Below, in pieces: positions 53,379-62,393 of a stretch of 64,000 nucleotides of DNA. Location of the stretch: the NCBI RefSeq assembly GCF_043195105.1, contig NZ_JBAFWO010000011.1. One strand, given 5' to 3'. Positions within the stretch are counted from its first letter, which is position 1; every line of letters starts with the position of its first letter. The notes under the pieces were generated by a model that worked only from the letters and a program-made list of their open reading frames with translations, had not been told where the DNA came from and did not search any database. Both the position numbers and the translations under genes were made by a program. Origin of the DNA: NCEH01 sp002257205. Lineage in GTDB: Bacteria > Pseudomonadota > Alphaproteobacteria > Rhizobiales > Xanthobacteraceae.

Positions 53379-54818
53379 CTAAAGCGATGCGACGGGCGCG
53401 CGGGCGATGCCGCGCATTTCGAGTTCATGGGCGACCCGCAAGGCGAGATCCTCGCGCCAGGGCGGCGCGATCACCTGCACCGCGAGCGGCAGGGCATCGT
53501 CGGGCCACACCGGCACCGCCACCACCGGCAGGCCGATGAAGGAAATCGGCTGGGTGAACAGGCCGAGATTGGGGCGTACCGGCAAGGTCACGCCATCGAG
53601 CACAAAAGTCTTCTGGCCGAGCTTGGGCGCGCGGGTGGGCGTCGCCGGCGCGAGCAGAATGTCCACCTCCTCGAACAGCGCCAGCATCTGCGCGCGGAAA
53701 TGGCGGCGGAAGCGCTGCGCCGCATTGGTCCAGGCGGCGGGAATGGCGAGGCCCGCGATCAGCCGGTCGCGCACGGCGGGGTCATAATCCTGCGGACGGG
53801 TGCGAAGGCGCTCGGCATGGAGCGCCGCCCCGTCCGCCGCCGTGATGATATAGGCGGAGGCGCGGGCGCGCGCGGCGTCCGGAATATCCACCATGCGTCT
53901 CGCGCCCAGCGCCTGCGCCACGCGATCCACCGCCGCCAACGCCTCAGGCATGGCGCGCTGGCGGAAATAGCCGCCGGCGACCGCGATGCGCAGCCCGCCG
54001 ACGCCCTGCATCAGGCTGGGAAACGCCGACTCAACCGGCTGGTCCGCGACGGCGGGATCATCGCCATCAGCCCCCTGCATGGCGTCATAGGCGACCGCAA
54101 GATCCGCCGCCGAGCGGGCGAATGGGCCGAGATGATCGAACGCGGTGACGAAGGGAAAGCTGCGCGCCCGCGAGAGCCGACCATAGGTGGGCTTCAGCCC
54201 GAAAATGCCGCAGAGCGAGGACGGCACGCGGATCGAGCCGTTGGTATCCGAGCCGAGGGCAAGCGGCACCTCGCCCGACGCGATCGCCGCGCCCGAACCG
54301 CCGGAGGAACCGCCCGTCATATGGTCCAGCGCATGGGGATTGCGCGAGGCGCCGTCATGGACATTCTCGCCGGTGAAATCATAGGCGTATTCGCCCATGT
54401 TCAACCCACCCACCAGCACCGCGCCGGCCGCCTCCAGCCGCTCCACAAGCGTGGCGTCGCGGGTGGCGGGCGCAAGCTCGCGATTGATCTTCGAGCCGGC
54501 GCGGGTCGGCAGGCCGGCGATGTCGAACAGATTCTTCACCGCGAACGGCACGCCAGCGAGCGGGCCGAGGCTCTCCCCCCGCGCCCGGGCAGCGTCCAGG
54601 GCATCGGCGCGGGTGTGGGCACGCCCCGCCGTTACGTCGGTGAAGGCGTTCACCTTCGAGTCGGTTGCGGCGATGCGGGCAAGCGCGGCGTCGATGACCG
54701 CGCGGGCCGAAACGGTGCCGGCCTGAACCGCAGCGGCGATGTCGGCGGCGGTGGCTGCGGCGGAGAGCAGATGCGGGTTTGCCGCGGAATCGGCGGTGGC
54801 GATGGATGCGTCGGTCAT
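53379..54818 (-). CDS. atzE: AtzE-family amidase (1-carboxybiuret hydrolase-like)
   Basis: The protein has 479 residues and is an amidase-signature enzyme. Lys95 (FAVKNLFD), cis-Ser in MTGGSSGGSG near 171, nucleophile Ser in DTNGSIRVPS near 195. AtzE forms a complex with the small AtzG protein, which is encoded just upstream with a four-base overlap. In cyanuric acid catabolism it deaminates 1-carboxybiuret. The related HpxY/HpxX pair is linked to oxalurate. The nearby atzF favours a biuret- or urea-like substrate that ends in allophanate. Confidence 0.87.
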   Translation of the reverse strand: MTDASIATADSAANPHLLSAAATAADIAAAVQAGTVSARAVIDAALARIAATDSKVNAFTDVTAGRAHTRADALDAARARGESLGPLAGVPFAVKNLFDIAGLPTRAGSKINRELAPATRDATLVERLEAAGAVLVGGLNMGEYAYDFTGENVHDGASRNPHALDHMTGGSSGGSGAAIASGEVPLALGSDTNGSIRVPSSLCGIFGLKPTYGRLSRARSFPFVTAFDHLGPFARSAADLAVAYDAMQGADGDDPAVADQPVESAFPSLMQGVGGLRIAVAGGYFRQRAMPEALAAVDRVAQALGARRMVDIPDAARARASAYIITAADGAALHAERLRTRPQDYDPAVRDRLIAGLAIPAAWTNAAQRFRRHFRAQMLALFEEVDILLAPATPTRAPKLGQKTFVLDGVTLPVRPNLGLFTQPISFIGLPVVAVPVWPDDALPLAVQVIAPPWREDLALRVAHELEMRGIARAPVASL

Positions 54819-55030
54819 GGGCGATAGACCGGCGCGGGGTCGAACTCGTCACCGAGGTCGATGCTGCGGACGAACTGCGCCGCATCGGCGATGGTGCGCA
54901 GGTTCACGAGCGCCTCGGCGCGCCAGTCCGGCTCCACCTTCAGCGCAAAGCCCGCGAGGGCGCCGTCGAGCATGAGTTCCAGCGCGGCATCGGGCACGGG
55001 CGGCACCGGACGTTCGGTGACATGGGACAT
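54815..55030 (-). CDS. atzG: AtzG-like small amidase partner (DUF4089)
   Basis: The protein has 71 residues. LEPDW-type core is visible as LKVEPDWRAEALVNLRTIAD, followed by FDPAPVYRP. The family binds and stabilises AtzE like the C subunit of GatCAB. Its stop overlaps the atzE start (ATGA), and its start lies nine bases from the ABC ATPase stop. Confidence 0.87.
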   Translation of the reverse strand: MSHVTERPVPPVPDAALELMLDGALAGFALKVEPDWRAEALVNLRTIADAAQFVRSIDLGDEFDPAPVYRP

Positions 55031-55039
55031 GGGACCTCC

Positions 55040-56848
55040 TCACACCGGCGGATGGGGAATGGCGGCGATCAATTCGCGCGTATAGGCGGCCTTGGGGGCT
55101 TCCAAGACCTGCTCGGACGTCCCCTCCTCCACCATCTTGCCCTGGCGCATGACGATCACCCGGTCGCACAACAGACGCACCACATGGAGGTCGTGAGACA
55201 CGAAGAGATAGCTCATGCCGAGCGTCTGCTTCAGCTCTTCAAGCAGGTTCAGCACCACCGCCTGCACCGACACGTCAAGCGCGGCGGTCGGCTCGTCGAG
55301 GATCACCAGATCGGGCTTGAGCGCGATGGCGCGGGCGATGCCGACGCGTGCCTTCTGGCCACCGGACAATTGGTGCGGAAAGCGGTCCAGCAGATCCAGC
55401 GGGAGGCCGGCCATGGTGGCGAGCTCCTCCACCTTGGCGCGCATCTGCGCGGCGCCGCGAATGCCGAACTGCTCGCCCATGCGCACCAGCGGATCGGCAA
55501 TGGCGCGGGCGGCGGTGTAGCGCGGATTGAGGCTGTCGGTCGGGTCCTGAAACACCATCTGGATGCGCCGGCGCATGGGATGGTGCGCGAACTCCTTCGC
55601 CGGGATCGCGCCGATATCCATGCCGTCGAAGGTGATCTTGCCCGAGGTGGCATCGATCAGCCGCATGACAATGGTGGAGGTGGTGGACTTGCCGCATCCG
55701 CTCTCGCCCACGAGGCCGACGCTCTCGCCTTTGTTCACCTCGAACGAGAGCCCGTCGACGGCGCGGAAGATGGCCTCCTCCGGCGGCGCTTTCTTGCCCA
55801 TCAGGCCGGCAAAAAAGCCCATCGGCACGCCCTGGCGGGGATATTCCTTCAACAGGTTTTCCACCTTCAGGAGGGGCGCTCCGGGGGCGGGCATTTGCGA
55901 TGAAGCCGGTGCCGCCTCACCCGCCGCCTGCGGCGCCGAACTCTCCCCCTCGGGGAGAGGTGTAGAAACGGCGGGCACCTCCGGCAGCAGGTCGCTCAGC
56001 GCAATCCCCGGACGCGGCGTGGCGCGCACCAGTTTCTGCGTATAGGGATGCTGCGGCGCGCGGAAAATCTGCTCGGCCGGCGCGGTTTCCACCACCTTGC
56101 CCTTTTCCATCACCACCACCGTGTCGCAATAGGTGGCGGCAAGGCCCAGATCGTGGGTGATGAGAATGGTGGACATGCCGCGCGCCCGCGTCAGCTCGGT
56201 CACGAGGTCCATCACCGCTTTCTGCGTGGTCACGTCGAGGCCGGTGGTGGGCTCGTCGGCGATCAGCAATTGCGGCTGGCAGGCGAGCGCAAGCGCGATC
56301 ACGATGCGCTGGCACATGCCGCCGGACAATTCGAACGGATAGGCATGATAACGCTCCTGCGGCTGGGCGATGCGCACCTGCTCCAGGATTTCGATCACCT
56401 TCGCCTTCACATTGCGCGGCTCGGCCTGGAGATGATGCAGCAGCACGTCGCCGATCTGGTCGCCGACCTTGCGGATCGGATTGAGCGCCGCGCGCGGGTT
56501 CTGGAAGATCATGGAGATCTCCCGCCCGCGCAGGTCGCGCATGGTGCGTTCCGTGGCGTTGGCGACGTCGATGCCGGAGAAGGTGATGGTGCCTTCCGCG
56601 ATCCGCCCCGCCCGGTCGAGGATGCGCATCAGCGTGTAGGAGGTCACGGACTTGCCGGAGCCGCTCTCGCCCACGATGCCCAATGTCTCGCCCTTGCGGA
56701 CCGTCAGGTCCACCTGCTTCACCGCGGTCACGATGCCCTTGCGGGTGGCGAACTCCACCGTGAGGTGATGCACCTCCAGCAACGGGCCGCGCGCTTCCTC
56801 GGCGGGGGTCGGGGTGGTGGCCTGCGTCATATCGATCACACCGTGCAT
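55040..56848 (-). CDS. Fused double ATP-binding protein of a peptide/nickel-type ABC importer (DppD-DppF-like)
   Basis: The protein has 602 residues with two ABC modules. Module 1: Walker A GESGSGKS near 55, signature LSGGM near 165, Walker B LLIADEPT. Module 2: GESGCGKS near 385, LSGGQ near 490, LVILDEPT. Each module ends with the oligopeptide-type C-terminal extension. The linker between them (about 300-325) is encoded partly by a REP-like palindrome (55941-55959). The ATG at 56848 has AGGGGG upstream; 56830 is possible. It powers the two permeases next to it. Confidence 0.92.
   Translation of the reverse strand: MHGVIDMTQATTPTPAEEARGPLLEVHHLTVEFATRKGIVTAVKQVDLTVRKGETLGIVGESGSGKSVTSYTLMRILDRAGRIAEGTITFSGIDVANATERTMRDLRGREISMIFQNPRAALNPIRKVGDQIGDVLLHHLQAEPRNVKAKVIEILEQVRIAQPQERYHAYPFELSGGMCQRIVIALALACQPQLLIADEPTTGLDVTTQKAVMDLVTELTRARGMSTILITHDLGLAATYCDTVVVMEKGKVVETAPAEQIFRAPQHPYTQKLVRATPRPGIALSDLLPEVPAVSTPLPEGESSAPQAAGEAAPASSQMPAPGAPLLKVENLLKEYPRQGVPMGFFAGLMGKKAPPEEAIFRAVDGLSFEVNKGESVGLVGESGCGKSTTSTIVMRLIDATSGKITFDGMDIGAIPAKEFAHHPMRRRIQMVFQDPTDSLNPRYTAARAIADPLVRMGEQFGIRGAAQMRAKVEELATMAGLPLDLLDRFPHQLSGGQKARVGIARAIALKPDLVILDEPTAALDVSVQAVVLNLLEELKQTLGMSYLFVSHDLHVVRLLCDRVIVMRQGKMVEEGTSEQVLEAPKAAYTRELIAAIPHPPV
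55941..55959. repeat. REP-like palindrome inside the ABC ATPase linker
   Basis: CTCTCCCC-CTC-GGGGAGAG is the core of the palindromes at 62.8-64 kb. Here it is read in frame and encodes the linker TPLPEGES. Confidence 0.7.
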
Positions 56849-56859
56849 GGCGCGCCCCC

Positions 56860-57756
56860 TCAGGTGCGGCGCTGGGGATCGACGATGTCGCGCAGACCGT
56901 CACCCAGCAGGTTGAAGCAGAACACCGCGAACATCAGCGCGAGGCCGGGAAACAGTGCGATCCACCATTCGCCGGAAACGATGAAGGCCGAGCCCTCCGC
57001 CACCATGATCCCCCATTCCGGGGTGGGCGGGCGCACGCCGAGGCCGATGAAGGAGAGGCCAGCGGCGTTCAGGATGGCGTAGCCCATGGTCAGCGACATC
57101 TGCACCATCATGATGGGCAGGATATTGGGCAGGATCTGCGTCAGCAAAATCCGCCATTCGCTGTTGCCGGTGAGCCGCGCCGCCTGGATGAAGCCGGACT
57201 GCCGGCGGATCGCCGCTTCCGCCCGCGCCACGCGCACATAGAGCGGGAAATTGATGATGGCGGTGGCGATCACGATGTTCGTCACCGTATTGCCCAGCGC
57301 CGCCACGATGCCCATGGCCAGCACGAACAGCGGAAAGGCCATGATGGTATCGGAGATGCGCCCGACGATGCGGTCGGTCCAGCCGCCGAAAAAGCCGGCT
57401 GCAATCCCCGCGATGCCGCCCGCCGCGAACACCAGGGCCACTGAGAAGATGGCGATGCCCATGTCCAGCCGCGTGGCGGCGATGACGCGGGAGAACATGT
57501 CGCGGCCGAGCTGGTCGGTGCCGAACCAATGGGCCCAGGAGGGCGCCTGGAGCGCCGCCTTGGTATCGCTCGCGAGCGGATCGTACGGCACGATATAGGG
57601 GCCAATGGCGGCCGCCACGATCAGCACCAGGAACATGCCGAAGGCGAGCCCCGTCACCGGGTTCTCGGAGATCACGTATTTCGCGTGGCGCAGCGTCGCC
57701 GCGAGGCCGCTGGAAGACGGTGCCGATCCGCGATCGGCCGGGGTGGCGAGGGTCAT
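56860..57756 (-). CDS. ABC importer permease (DppC-like)
   Basis: The protein has 298 residues and six predicted membrane helices. The ATPase contact motif is EAAIRRQSGFIQAARLTGNS and the N-terminal OppC-type region includes GPYIVPYDP and HWFGTDQLGRDMFSR. It overlaps the start region of the preceding permease gene (57753-57756, ATGA). It forms the membrane channel with the DppB-like protein. Confidence 0.92.
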   Translation of the reverse strand: MTLATPADRGSAPSSSGLAATLRHAKYVISENPVTGLAFGMFLVLIVAAAIGPYIVPYDPLASDTKAALQAPSWAHWFGTDQLGRDMFSRVIAATRLDMGIAIFSVALVFAAGGIAGIAAGFFGGWTDRIVGRISDTIMAFPLFVLAMGIVAALGNTVTNIVIATAIINFPLYVRVARAEAAIRRQSGFIQAARLTGNSEWRILLTQILPNILPIMMVQMSLTMGYAILNAAGLSFIGLGVRPPTPEWGIMVAEGSAFIVSGEWWIALFPGLALMFAVFCFNLLGDGLRDIVDPQRRT

Positions 57757-58766
57757 GCTTCGCTCCGTGCGCGCGGGTCGATGACGCCATAGGCGAGGTC
57801 GATCACGAGATTGAGGATGATGTAGAGGATCGCCATGGCGAGCACGAAGCCCTGCACCGGCGCATAATCCGAGGAGATCAGCGCCTCGACCGCGTAGGAG
57901 CCGATGCCGGGCCAGGCGAACACTTTCTCCACCAGCACATTGGCGCCCAGCAGGAAGGAGAACACCATGCCGAGCGTGGTGATCACCGGCAGCATCGCGT
58001 TCCTGAACGCGTAGACCATGATGACCTTGTAGGGCGTCAGCCCCGCCGCCCGCGCCGTGCGCACGAATTCCGACGACAGCACCGAGAGCATGGAAGCGCG
58101 GGTGATGCGGGCGATCGGCGCCAGCGCGAAGATGGCGAGCGTCACGGTCGGGATCGCCAATTGCGCCGCCGCCGAACGGAAGGTTTCAAGATCACCGGCG
58201 ATCAGGCTGTCGATGAGATAGAAGCCGGTGACCGTGGGTGGCGCGGTGAAGAACACATCCAGCCGGCCGAGCGGCGCCGGCGCCCAGCCGAGCTTGAAAT
58301 AAAACACATAGACCAGCAGCAGGCCGGTGAAGAACACCGGCAGCGAGACACCCGCCGTGGTGATGACACGGCAGGCATGGTCCACCCACGTGCCCTGCTT
58401 CACCGCCGCCATGATGCCGAACGGAATGGCGATGGCGAGCGCCAGGATGAGGCCCGAAAGGGTCAGTTCCGCCGAGGCCGGAAGGCGGCTCGCGATTTCG
58501 GTCGTCACCGGCTGGCCGGTGGAGAGCGAGGAGCCGAGATCCCCCTTAGACAGCGCCGTCACATAATCCACGAATTGCACCGGCAGCGGCTTGTCGAGGC
58601 CGAGCTTGGTGCGGATTTCCGCGATCGCCTGCGGGGTCGCGGCGGGGCCGGCGAAATAGGCGGCGGCATCGCCCGGCAAGACGCGGGTCAGCATGAAGGT
58701 CACGATCACCACGCCGATCAGGCTCGGAATCGCGGTGGCGATGCGGCTGGCGATGAGCTTCAACAT
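57753..58766 (-). CDS. ABC importer permease (DppB-like)
   Basis: The protein has 337 residues. It starts MLKLIASRIATAIPSLIGVV with the classical LTRVLPGDAA motif. The cytoplasmic loop is FVRTARAAGLTPYKVIMVYAF. AAGGAAG precedes the ATG at 58766; longer frames run into REP-like DNA. It follows the substrate-binding protein gene after 183 bases. Confidence 0.92.
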   Translation of the reverse strand: MLKLIASRIATAIPSLIGVVIVTFMLTRVLPGDAAAYFAGPAATPQAIAEIRTKLGLDKPLPVQFVDYVTALSKGDLGSSLSTGQPVTTEIASRLPASAELTLSGLILALAIAIPFGIMAAVKQGTWVDHACRVITTAGVSLPVFFTGLLLVYVFYFKLGWAPAPLGRLDVFFTAPPTVTGFYLIDSLIAGDLETFRSAAAQLAIPTVTLAIFALAPIARITRASMLSVLSSEFVRTARAAGLTPYKVIMVYAFRNAMLPVITTLGMVFSFLLGANVLVEKVFAWPGIGSYAVEALISSDYAPVQGFVLAMAILYIILNLVIDLAYGVIDPRARSEA

Positions 58767-58800
58767 CACGGCTTCCTTTCGACCTGGCGCGGGATGCATG

Positions 58801-58925
58801 CCCGCCTGCGGCGCCCCCATCCTCCCCCGCGAGCGGGAGAGGGCGTGCGCCTTTGAGCGCGACCCTCCCTCTGCACCGTGTGCATTCCCTCCCCCCAATG
58901 GGGAGAGGGCCAGGATGAGGGGAAG
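58801..58925. repeat. REP-like palindromes between the binding protein and permease genes
   Basis: Two degenerate copies of the CTCTCCC..GGGAGAGGG palindrome (near 58820-58842 and 58886-58910) fill the gap in the operon. In many operons such elements protect upstream mRNA, which would favour higher expression of the binding protein. That is inference. Confidence 0.6.
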
Positions 58926-58949
58926 TTTCGTCGGTTACCTGCGAAACCT

Positions 58950-60572
58950 TCAGCTTTTCACGAACGAGCGATAGTCGAGCCGGCGGTGGAACCAGTATTC
59001 GTAGCCGGTGACGTTCTTCTGCATCGCGATGTTCACATAGGGCTGGTAGAGCGGGACGCGCGGCACGTCGGCGAAGGCGAGGTCGATCATCCCCTTCACG
59101 TCGGCATCATAGGCCGCTTTGTCGCCCTTCGCCGCCGCCGCGCGGGCGCCGTCGATAAAGGCGTCCATCGCCGCCGACTTGTAGCTCATGGTGTTGAACA
59201 CGGAATTTTGCCCGTGATAGCACCAGAAGAAGAAGTATTCTGGATAGTCCAGCCAGCCGGAAAACACGTTGGTGAAGAGCGGAAGATCTTTCTTGTTCAG
59301 CTCGGTGCGCCAATTGGCGCCGGGGATCTTGTTGATCGTCGTCTTGATGCCGAGTTCCTGCAGGTTTTCCTGCAACAGCACGCACAGCGGCTCGTTCACC
59401 CCGGCAAAGCCGAGATCGAACGAAATGGTGGTCTCAAGCCCGTTGGGATAGCCGGCCTCGGTGAGCAATTGCTTGGCCTTGACGAGATCGGTGGTGAACG
59501 GAGCGGGCTGCGGCCACACCGCCTCTTTCACGCCGCCTGGAGCCGCACCGAACATGGGCTTGCCGAGGCCGAACAGAACCGCATCCATGATCTTCTGATA
59601 CGGGATGGCATAGGCGATCGCCTGGCGCACCTTCAGATTGTCGAACGGCGGCTTGGTGACGTTCATGCCGATATATTGCAAGCCGTTGGAATAAGGCGTG
59701 GAGATGATGGTCAGCTTGCCGCTGTCCTTCAATTCGACGAAGTCCTTGTTCGGCAGATCATAGGAGATATCGGCGTCGCCGCGCTCCAACAGCGCGCGAC
59801 GATTGCCGGCGGAGGGCACCATGCGCCAGATCACCCGCTTGATCTTCGGCATCGGGCCGCCGACCCATTTGTCGTTACGCTCGAACACCACTTCGGTGCC
59901 GGGGGTCCATTTGGTGACCTTGTAGGCACCGGAGCCAACAGTGTTCTGCTTGACATATTCCAGGCCCCACGGGTCCTGCGCCGTGGCATTCTTCTTCACC
60001 AGCTCGGAATTCATGATGCACGGCACCACCACCGCGAGATCGGGAATGGTAAGGCGATCCTTACGCAGGAAATCGACGCGGAAGGTGTGGTCGTCCACCA
60101 CCACGAACTGCTCCGGCTTCTCCAGCGAGCCGGCCTTCATCTGGAAGGTGGGGAAGCCGCCGACGCTCACCGCCCGGTCCATGGACCATTTCACATCTTT
60201 GGCGGTCACCGGCGTGCCGTCCTGGAAAGTCGCGTTCTTCTTCAGCTTGAAGGTCGCGGACATGTCGCCGAGCGTCATGTCCTCGGCCAGCTCGCCCTCG
60301 ATCTTGTCGCGGTCGTAATAAGGCGTGCCGTTCACATCCTTCATGGGATGGGTGATGAGGCGATCGTAGCAGTTCCAGCTCACTTCATAGCCGGGCACGT
60401 TGGAGCCAACGCCCTGAACGTCGAGATTGTTCGGCCCGCTTTCAGAGACGATCAGCAGGGTTTCCGCGCGCGCCTGCGCCTGGGCCGAGGAAAACACCGC
60501 CGGCGCCGCCACGCCCGCTGCGCTGGCGGTGGCCGTTACGGAAGCCGTTTTGAGAAACTCGCGACGATTCAT
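58950..60572 (-). CDS. Periplasmic substrate-binding protein (SBP family 5) with Tat-type signal
   Basis: The protein has 540 residues. The N-terminus MNRREFLKTASVTATASAAG is a Tat signal, ending near AQAQARA. The family 5 fold is shown by AEDMTLGDMSATFKLKKNAT followed by FQDGTPVTAKDVKWSMDRAV, and by VRQAIAYAIPYQKIMDAVLF. It binds a peptide-like or small amide ligand and hands it to the permeases. Because amidase genes follow the transporter, a ureido or amide compound is the likely ligand. It is the first gene of the operon. Confidence 0.92.
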   Translation of the reverse strand: MNRREFLKTASVTATASAAGVAAPAVFSSAQAQARAETLLIVSESGPNNLDVQGVGSNVPGYEVSWNCYDRLITHPMKDVNGTPYYDRDKIEGELAEDMTLGDMSATFKLKKNATFQDGTPVTAKDVKWSMDRAVSVGGFPTFQMKAGSLEKPEQFVVVDDHTFRVDFLRKDRLTIPDLAVVVPCIMNSELVKKNATAQDPWGLEYVKQNTVGSGAYKVTKWTPGTEVVFERNDKWVGGPMPKIKRVIWRMVPSAGNRRALLERGDADISYDLPNKDFVELKDSGKLTIISTPYSNGLQYIGMNVTKPPFDNLKVRQAIAYAIPYQKIMDAVLFGLGKPMFGAAPGGVKEAVWPQPAPFTTDLVKAKQLLTEAGYPNGLETTISFDLGFAGVNEPLCVLLQENLQELGIKTTINKIPGANWRTELNKKDLPLFTNVFSGWLDYPEYFFFWCYHGQNSVFNTMSYKSAAMDAFIDGARAAAAKGDKAAYDADVKGMIDLAFADVPRVPLYQPYVNIAMQKNVTGYEYWFHRRLDYRSFVKS

Positions 60573-60783
60573 GCCTTGGATCCCCGTCTGAAAAAGCGTG
60601 CCTGCGCTCTTTCATTCAAGGGATATGCCAATTGCATACCATTTTTTTAATATCATTGTTTTTCTGATACTTAAGATGATATGGCGGCCACCTTATGCGC
60701 ATATCACCATTCCATTTTGCACGCAAAATAGGCACATATGGCGCTATTGCATGCATCTGCACGCGAGTGTCGAGATGCGAATA

Positions 60784-60797
60784 TCCTATAAATAGGA
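60784..60797. promoter_or_regulatory. Palindrome in the transporter/amidase operon promoter region
   Basis: TCCTATAAATAGGA is a perfect 14-base palindrome about 210 bases upstream of the SBP start, in an AT-rich gap (60573-60860). It does not match the palindrome upstream of atzF. It could instead belong to the 3' side of pssA. Confidence 0.35.
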
Positions 60798-60860
60798 CTA
60801 TCGCGACACAACACTCTTCGCCGCGCGACGCCAAGCCGCGCGGCGGATTCCGCCGGTCGG

Positions 60861-61688
60861 CTACAGCTCGGACGGCGGTGGAGCGGCTTTGGTTTCCGCC
60901 ATGTGCGCTGCCATCAGCCGGCGGTAGCGCAGGAAGGAGAAGGGCAGGAAGCCGAGATACAGCAGGCTACAGACCGCCAGCACGGTCCAGGGGTAGCTCG
61001 CGAGCAGGCCGACGAACATCGCCACCACCACGAACAGCGGCAGCACCATGTCCCGCCGGACCCTTTTGCCCAGCGTCTTGCCGGAATAGGCGGGCACCTT
61101 GGAGATCATCAGCAGGCCAATGCCGAGGCAATAGACCAGCGCCACCGGGGCCGTGGCGGCGCCGCGCGGCAGGCCGAGCAGGTCGAGATAGACCGGCAGC
61201 AGCGCGACGATGGCGCCGGCGGGGGCCGGAATGCCGGTGAAGAAATCCGCCGCGAACCCCGGCCGGTTCGGGTCGTCCAGCATCACGTTGAAGCGGGCGA
61301 GGCGCAGGGCGGCGCAGATGGCGAAGATCAGCACCACCAGCCAGCCGATGGAGCCCACCGTGTCGAGGCCCCACAAATACAGGATCAGCGCCGGCGCGCA
61401 GCCGAAATTGACGAAGTCGGCGAGGCTGTCCAGCTCCGCACCGAAGCGCGAGGTGCCCTTCAGCGCGCGGGCGAGGCGGCCGTCCACGCCGTCCAGGATG
61501 GCGGCGAACACGATCGCCGCGAGCGCCAGTTCCAGCCGCCCCTCGATCGCCATGCGGACCGCGGTCAGGCCCGAGCATAAAGCGAGCAAAGTCACGAGGT
61601 TCGGCAGCAGCACCCGCACCGGGATCTTGCCCAGGCGCCAGACCGGCGGCGCGCCGTGAGGGTCGAGCGGGGGGAGGGAAGCGGCCAT
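60861..61688 (-). CDS. pssA: CDP-diacylglycerol-serine O-phosphatidyltransferase
   Basis: The protein has 275 residues with about eight hydrophobic helices. The CDP-alcohol phosphotransferase motif DG-x2-AR-x8-G-x3-D-x3-D is present in residues 66-91 (DGVDGRLARAL, then RFGAELDSLAD). It makes phosphatidylserine at the membrane. It follows psd by three bases, and together they produce phosphatidylethanolamine. The family's type II PssA fits alphaproteobacteria. Confidence 0.93.
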   Translation of the reverse strand: MAASLPPLDPHGAPPVWRLGKIPVRVLLPNLVTLLALCSGLTAVRMAIEGRLELALAAIVFAAILDGVDGRLARALKGTSRFGAELDSLADFVNFGCAPALILYLWGLDTVGSIGWLVVLIFAICAALRLARFNVMLDDPNRPGFAADFFTGIPAPAGAIVALLPVYLDLLGLPRGAATAPVALVYCLGIGLLMISKVPAYSGKTLGKRVRRDMVLPLFVVVAMFVGLLASYPWTVLAVCSLLYLGFLPFSFLRYRRLMAAHMAETKAAPPPSEL

Positions 61689-61691
61689 GTT

Positions 61692-62393
61692 TCAGCTCAC
61701 GCGATAAGCGGTGTCGCGCGCACCCGGCGCGGCGAAATCGGCGATGACGGTCTCGCCGGCGGTGGTCAGCTGGCCTTCCGCCACCTGCACCCGCGTGCCG
61801 ACGGGCAGATACACGTCCACCCGCGAGCCGAAGCGGATCAGGCCGAAGCGCTCGCCGGCGCCCAATTCCTCGCCCTCGCGCACGAAGCACACGATGCGCC
61901 GGGCGATCAGGCCGGCGATCTGCACGCAGCCGACGGGGCCGGCGGCGGTGCGGAACACGAGGCCGTTGCGCTCATTGTCCTCGCTCGCCTTGTCGAGATC
62001 GGCATTGAGAAAAATGCCCGGCTTGTAGGCCACGCGTTCGATGCGGCCCGAGACCGGGGCGCGATTCACGTGCACGTTGAACACGTTCATGAAGATCGAC
62101 ACGCGCAGCAGCGGGGTGTCGGAAAGGTCGAGTTCGCGCGGCGGGATGGCCAGCGAGATCTGCGACACCGTGCCGTCGGCGGGGGCGACCACGAGCCCCT
62201 CGCGCAGCGGGGTCACGCGCGGCGGATCGCGGAAGAACAGGGTCGTCCACAGGGCGAGCCCCAGCGCGATCATGCCGAAGAAGGTGGAGACCATCAGCAG
62301 GCCGAGGGCGATCACCACCGCGATGGCGATGAAGGGATAGCCCTCGCGATGGATGGGAACGAGGCTCTTGCGGACGGACGCGACGATGGACAC
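61692..62393 (-). CDS. psd: Phosphatidylserine decarboxylase (short type)
   Basis: The protein has 233 residues, the short proteobacterial/archaeal-like class. The self-cleavage site Gly-Ser is at 189-190 in RFGSRVDVYLP, where the Ser becomes the pyruvoyl group. Other conserved parts are FFRDPPR, ADGTVSQI and FMNVFNVHVNRAP with catalytic His. Two N-terminal membrane segments are predicted. It forms an operon with pssA. Confidence 0.94.
   Translation of the reverse strand: MSIVASVRKSLVPIHREGYPFIAIAVVIALGLLMVSTFFGMIALGLALWTTLFFRDPPRVTPLREGLVVAPADGTVSQISLAIPPRELDLSDTPLLRVSIFMNVFNVHVNRAPVSGRIERVAYKPGIFLNADLDKASEDNERNGLVFRTAAGPVGCVQIAGLIARRIVCFVREGEELGAGERFGLIRFGSRVDVYLPVGTRVQVAEGQLTTAGETVIADFAAPGARDTAYRVS

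Noticed and set aside
58878..60650. 590-residue open frame opposite the substrate-binding protein
   Set aside because: Composition artefact; it runs across the Tat-signal gene and REP DNA.
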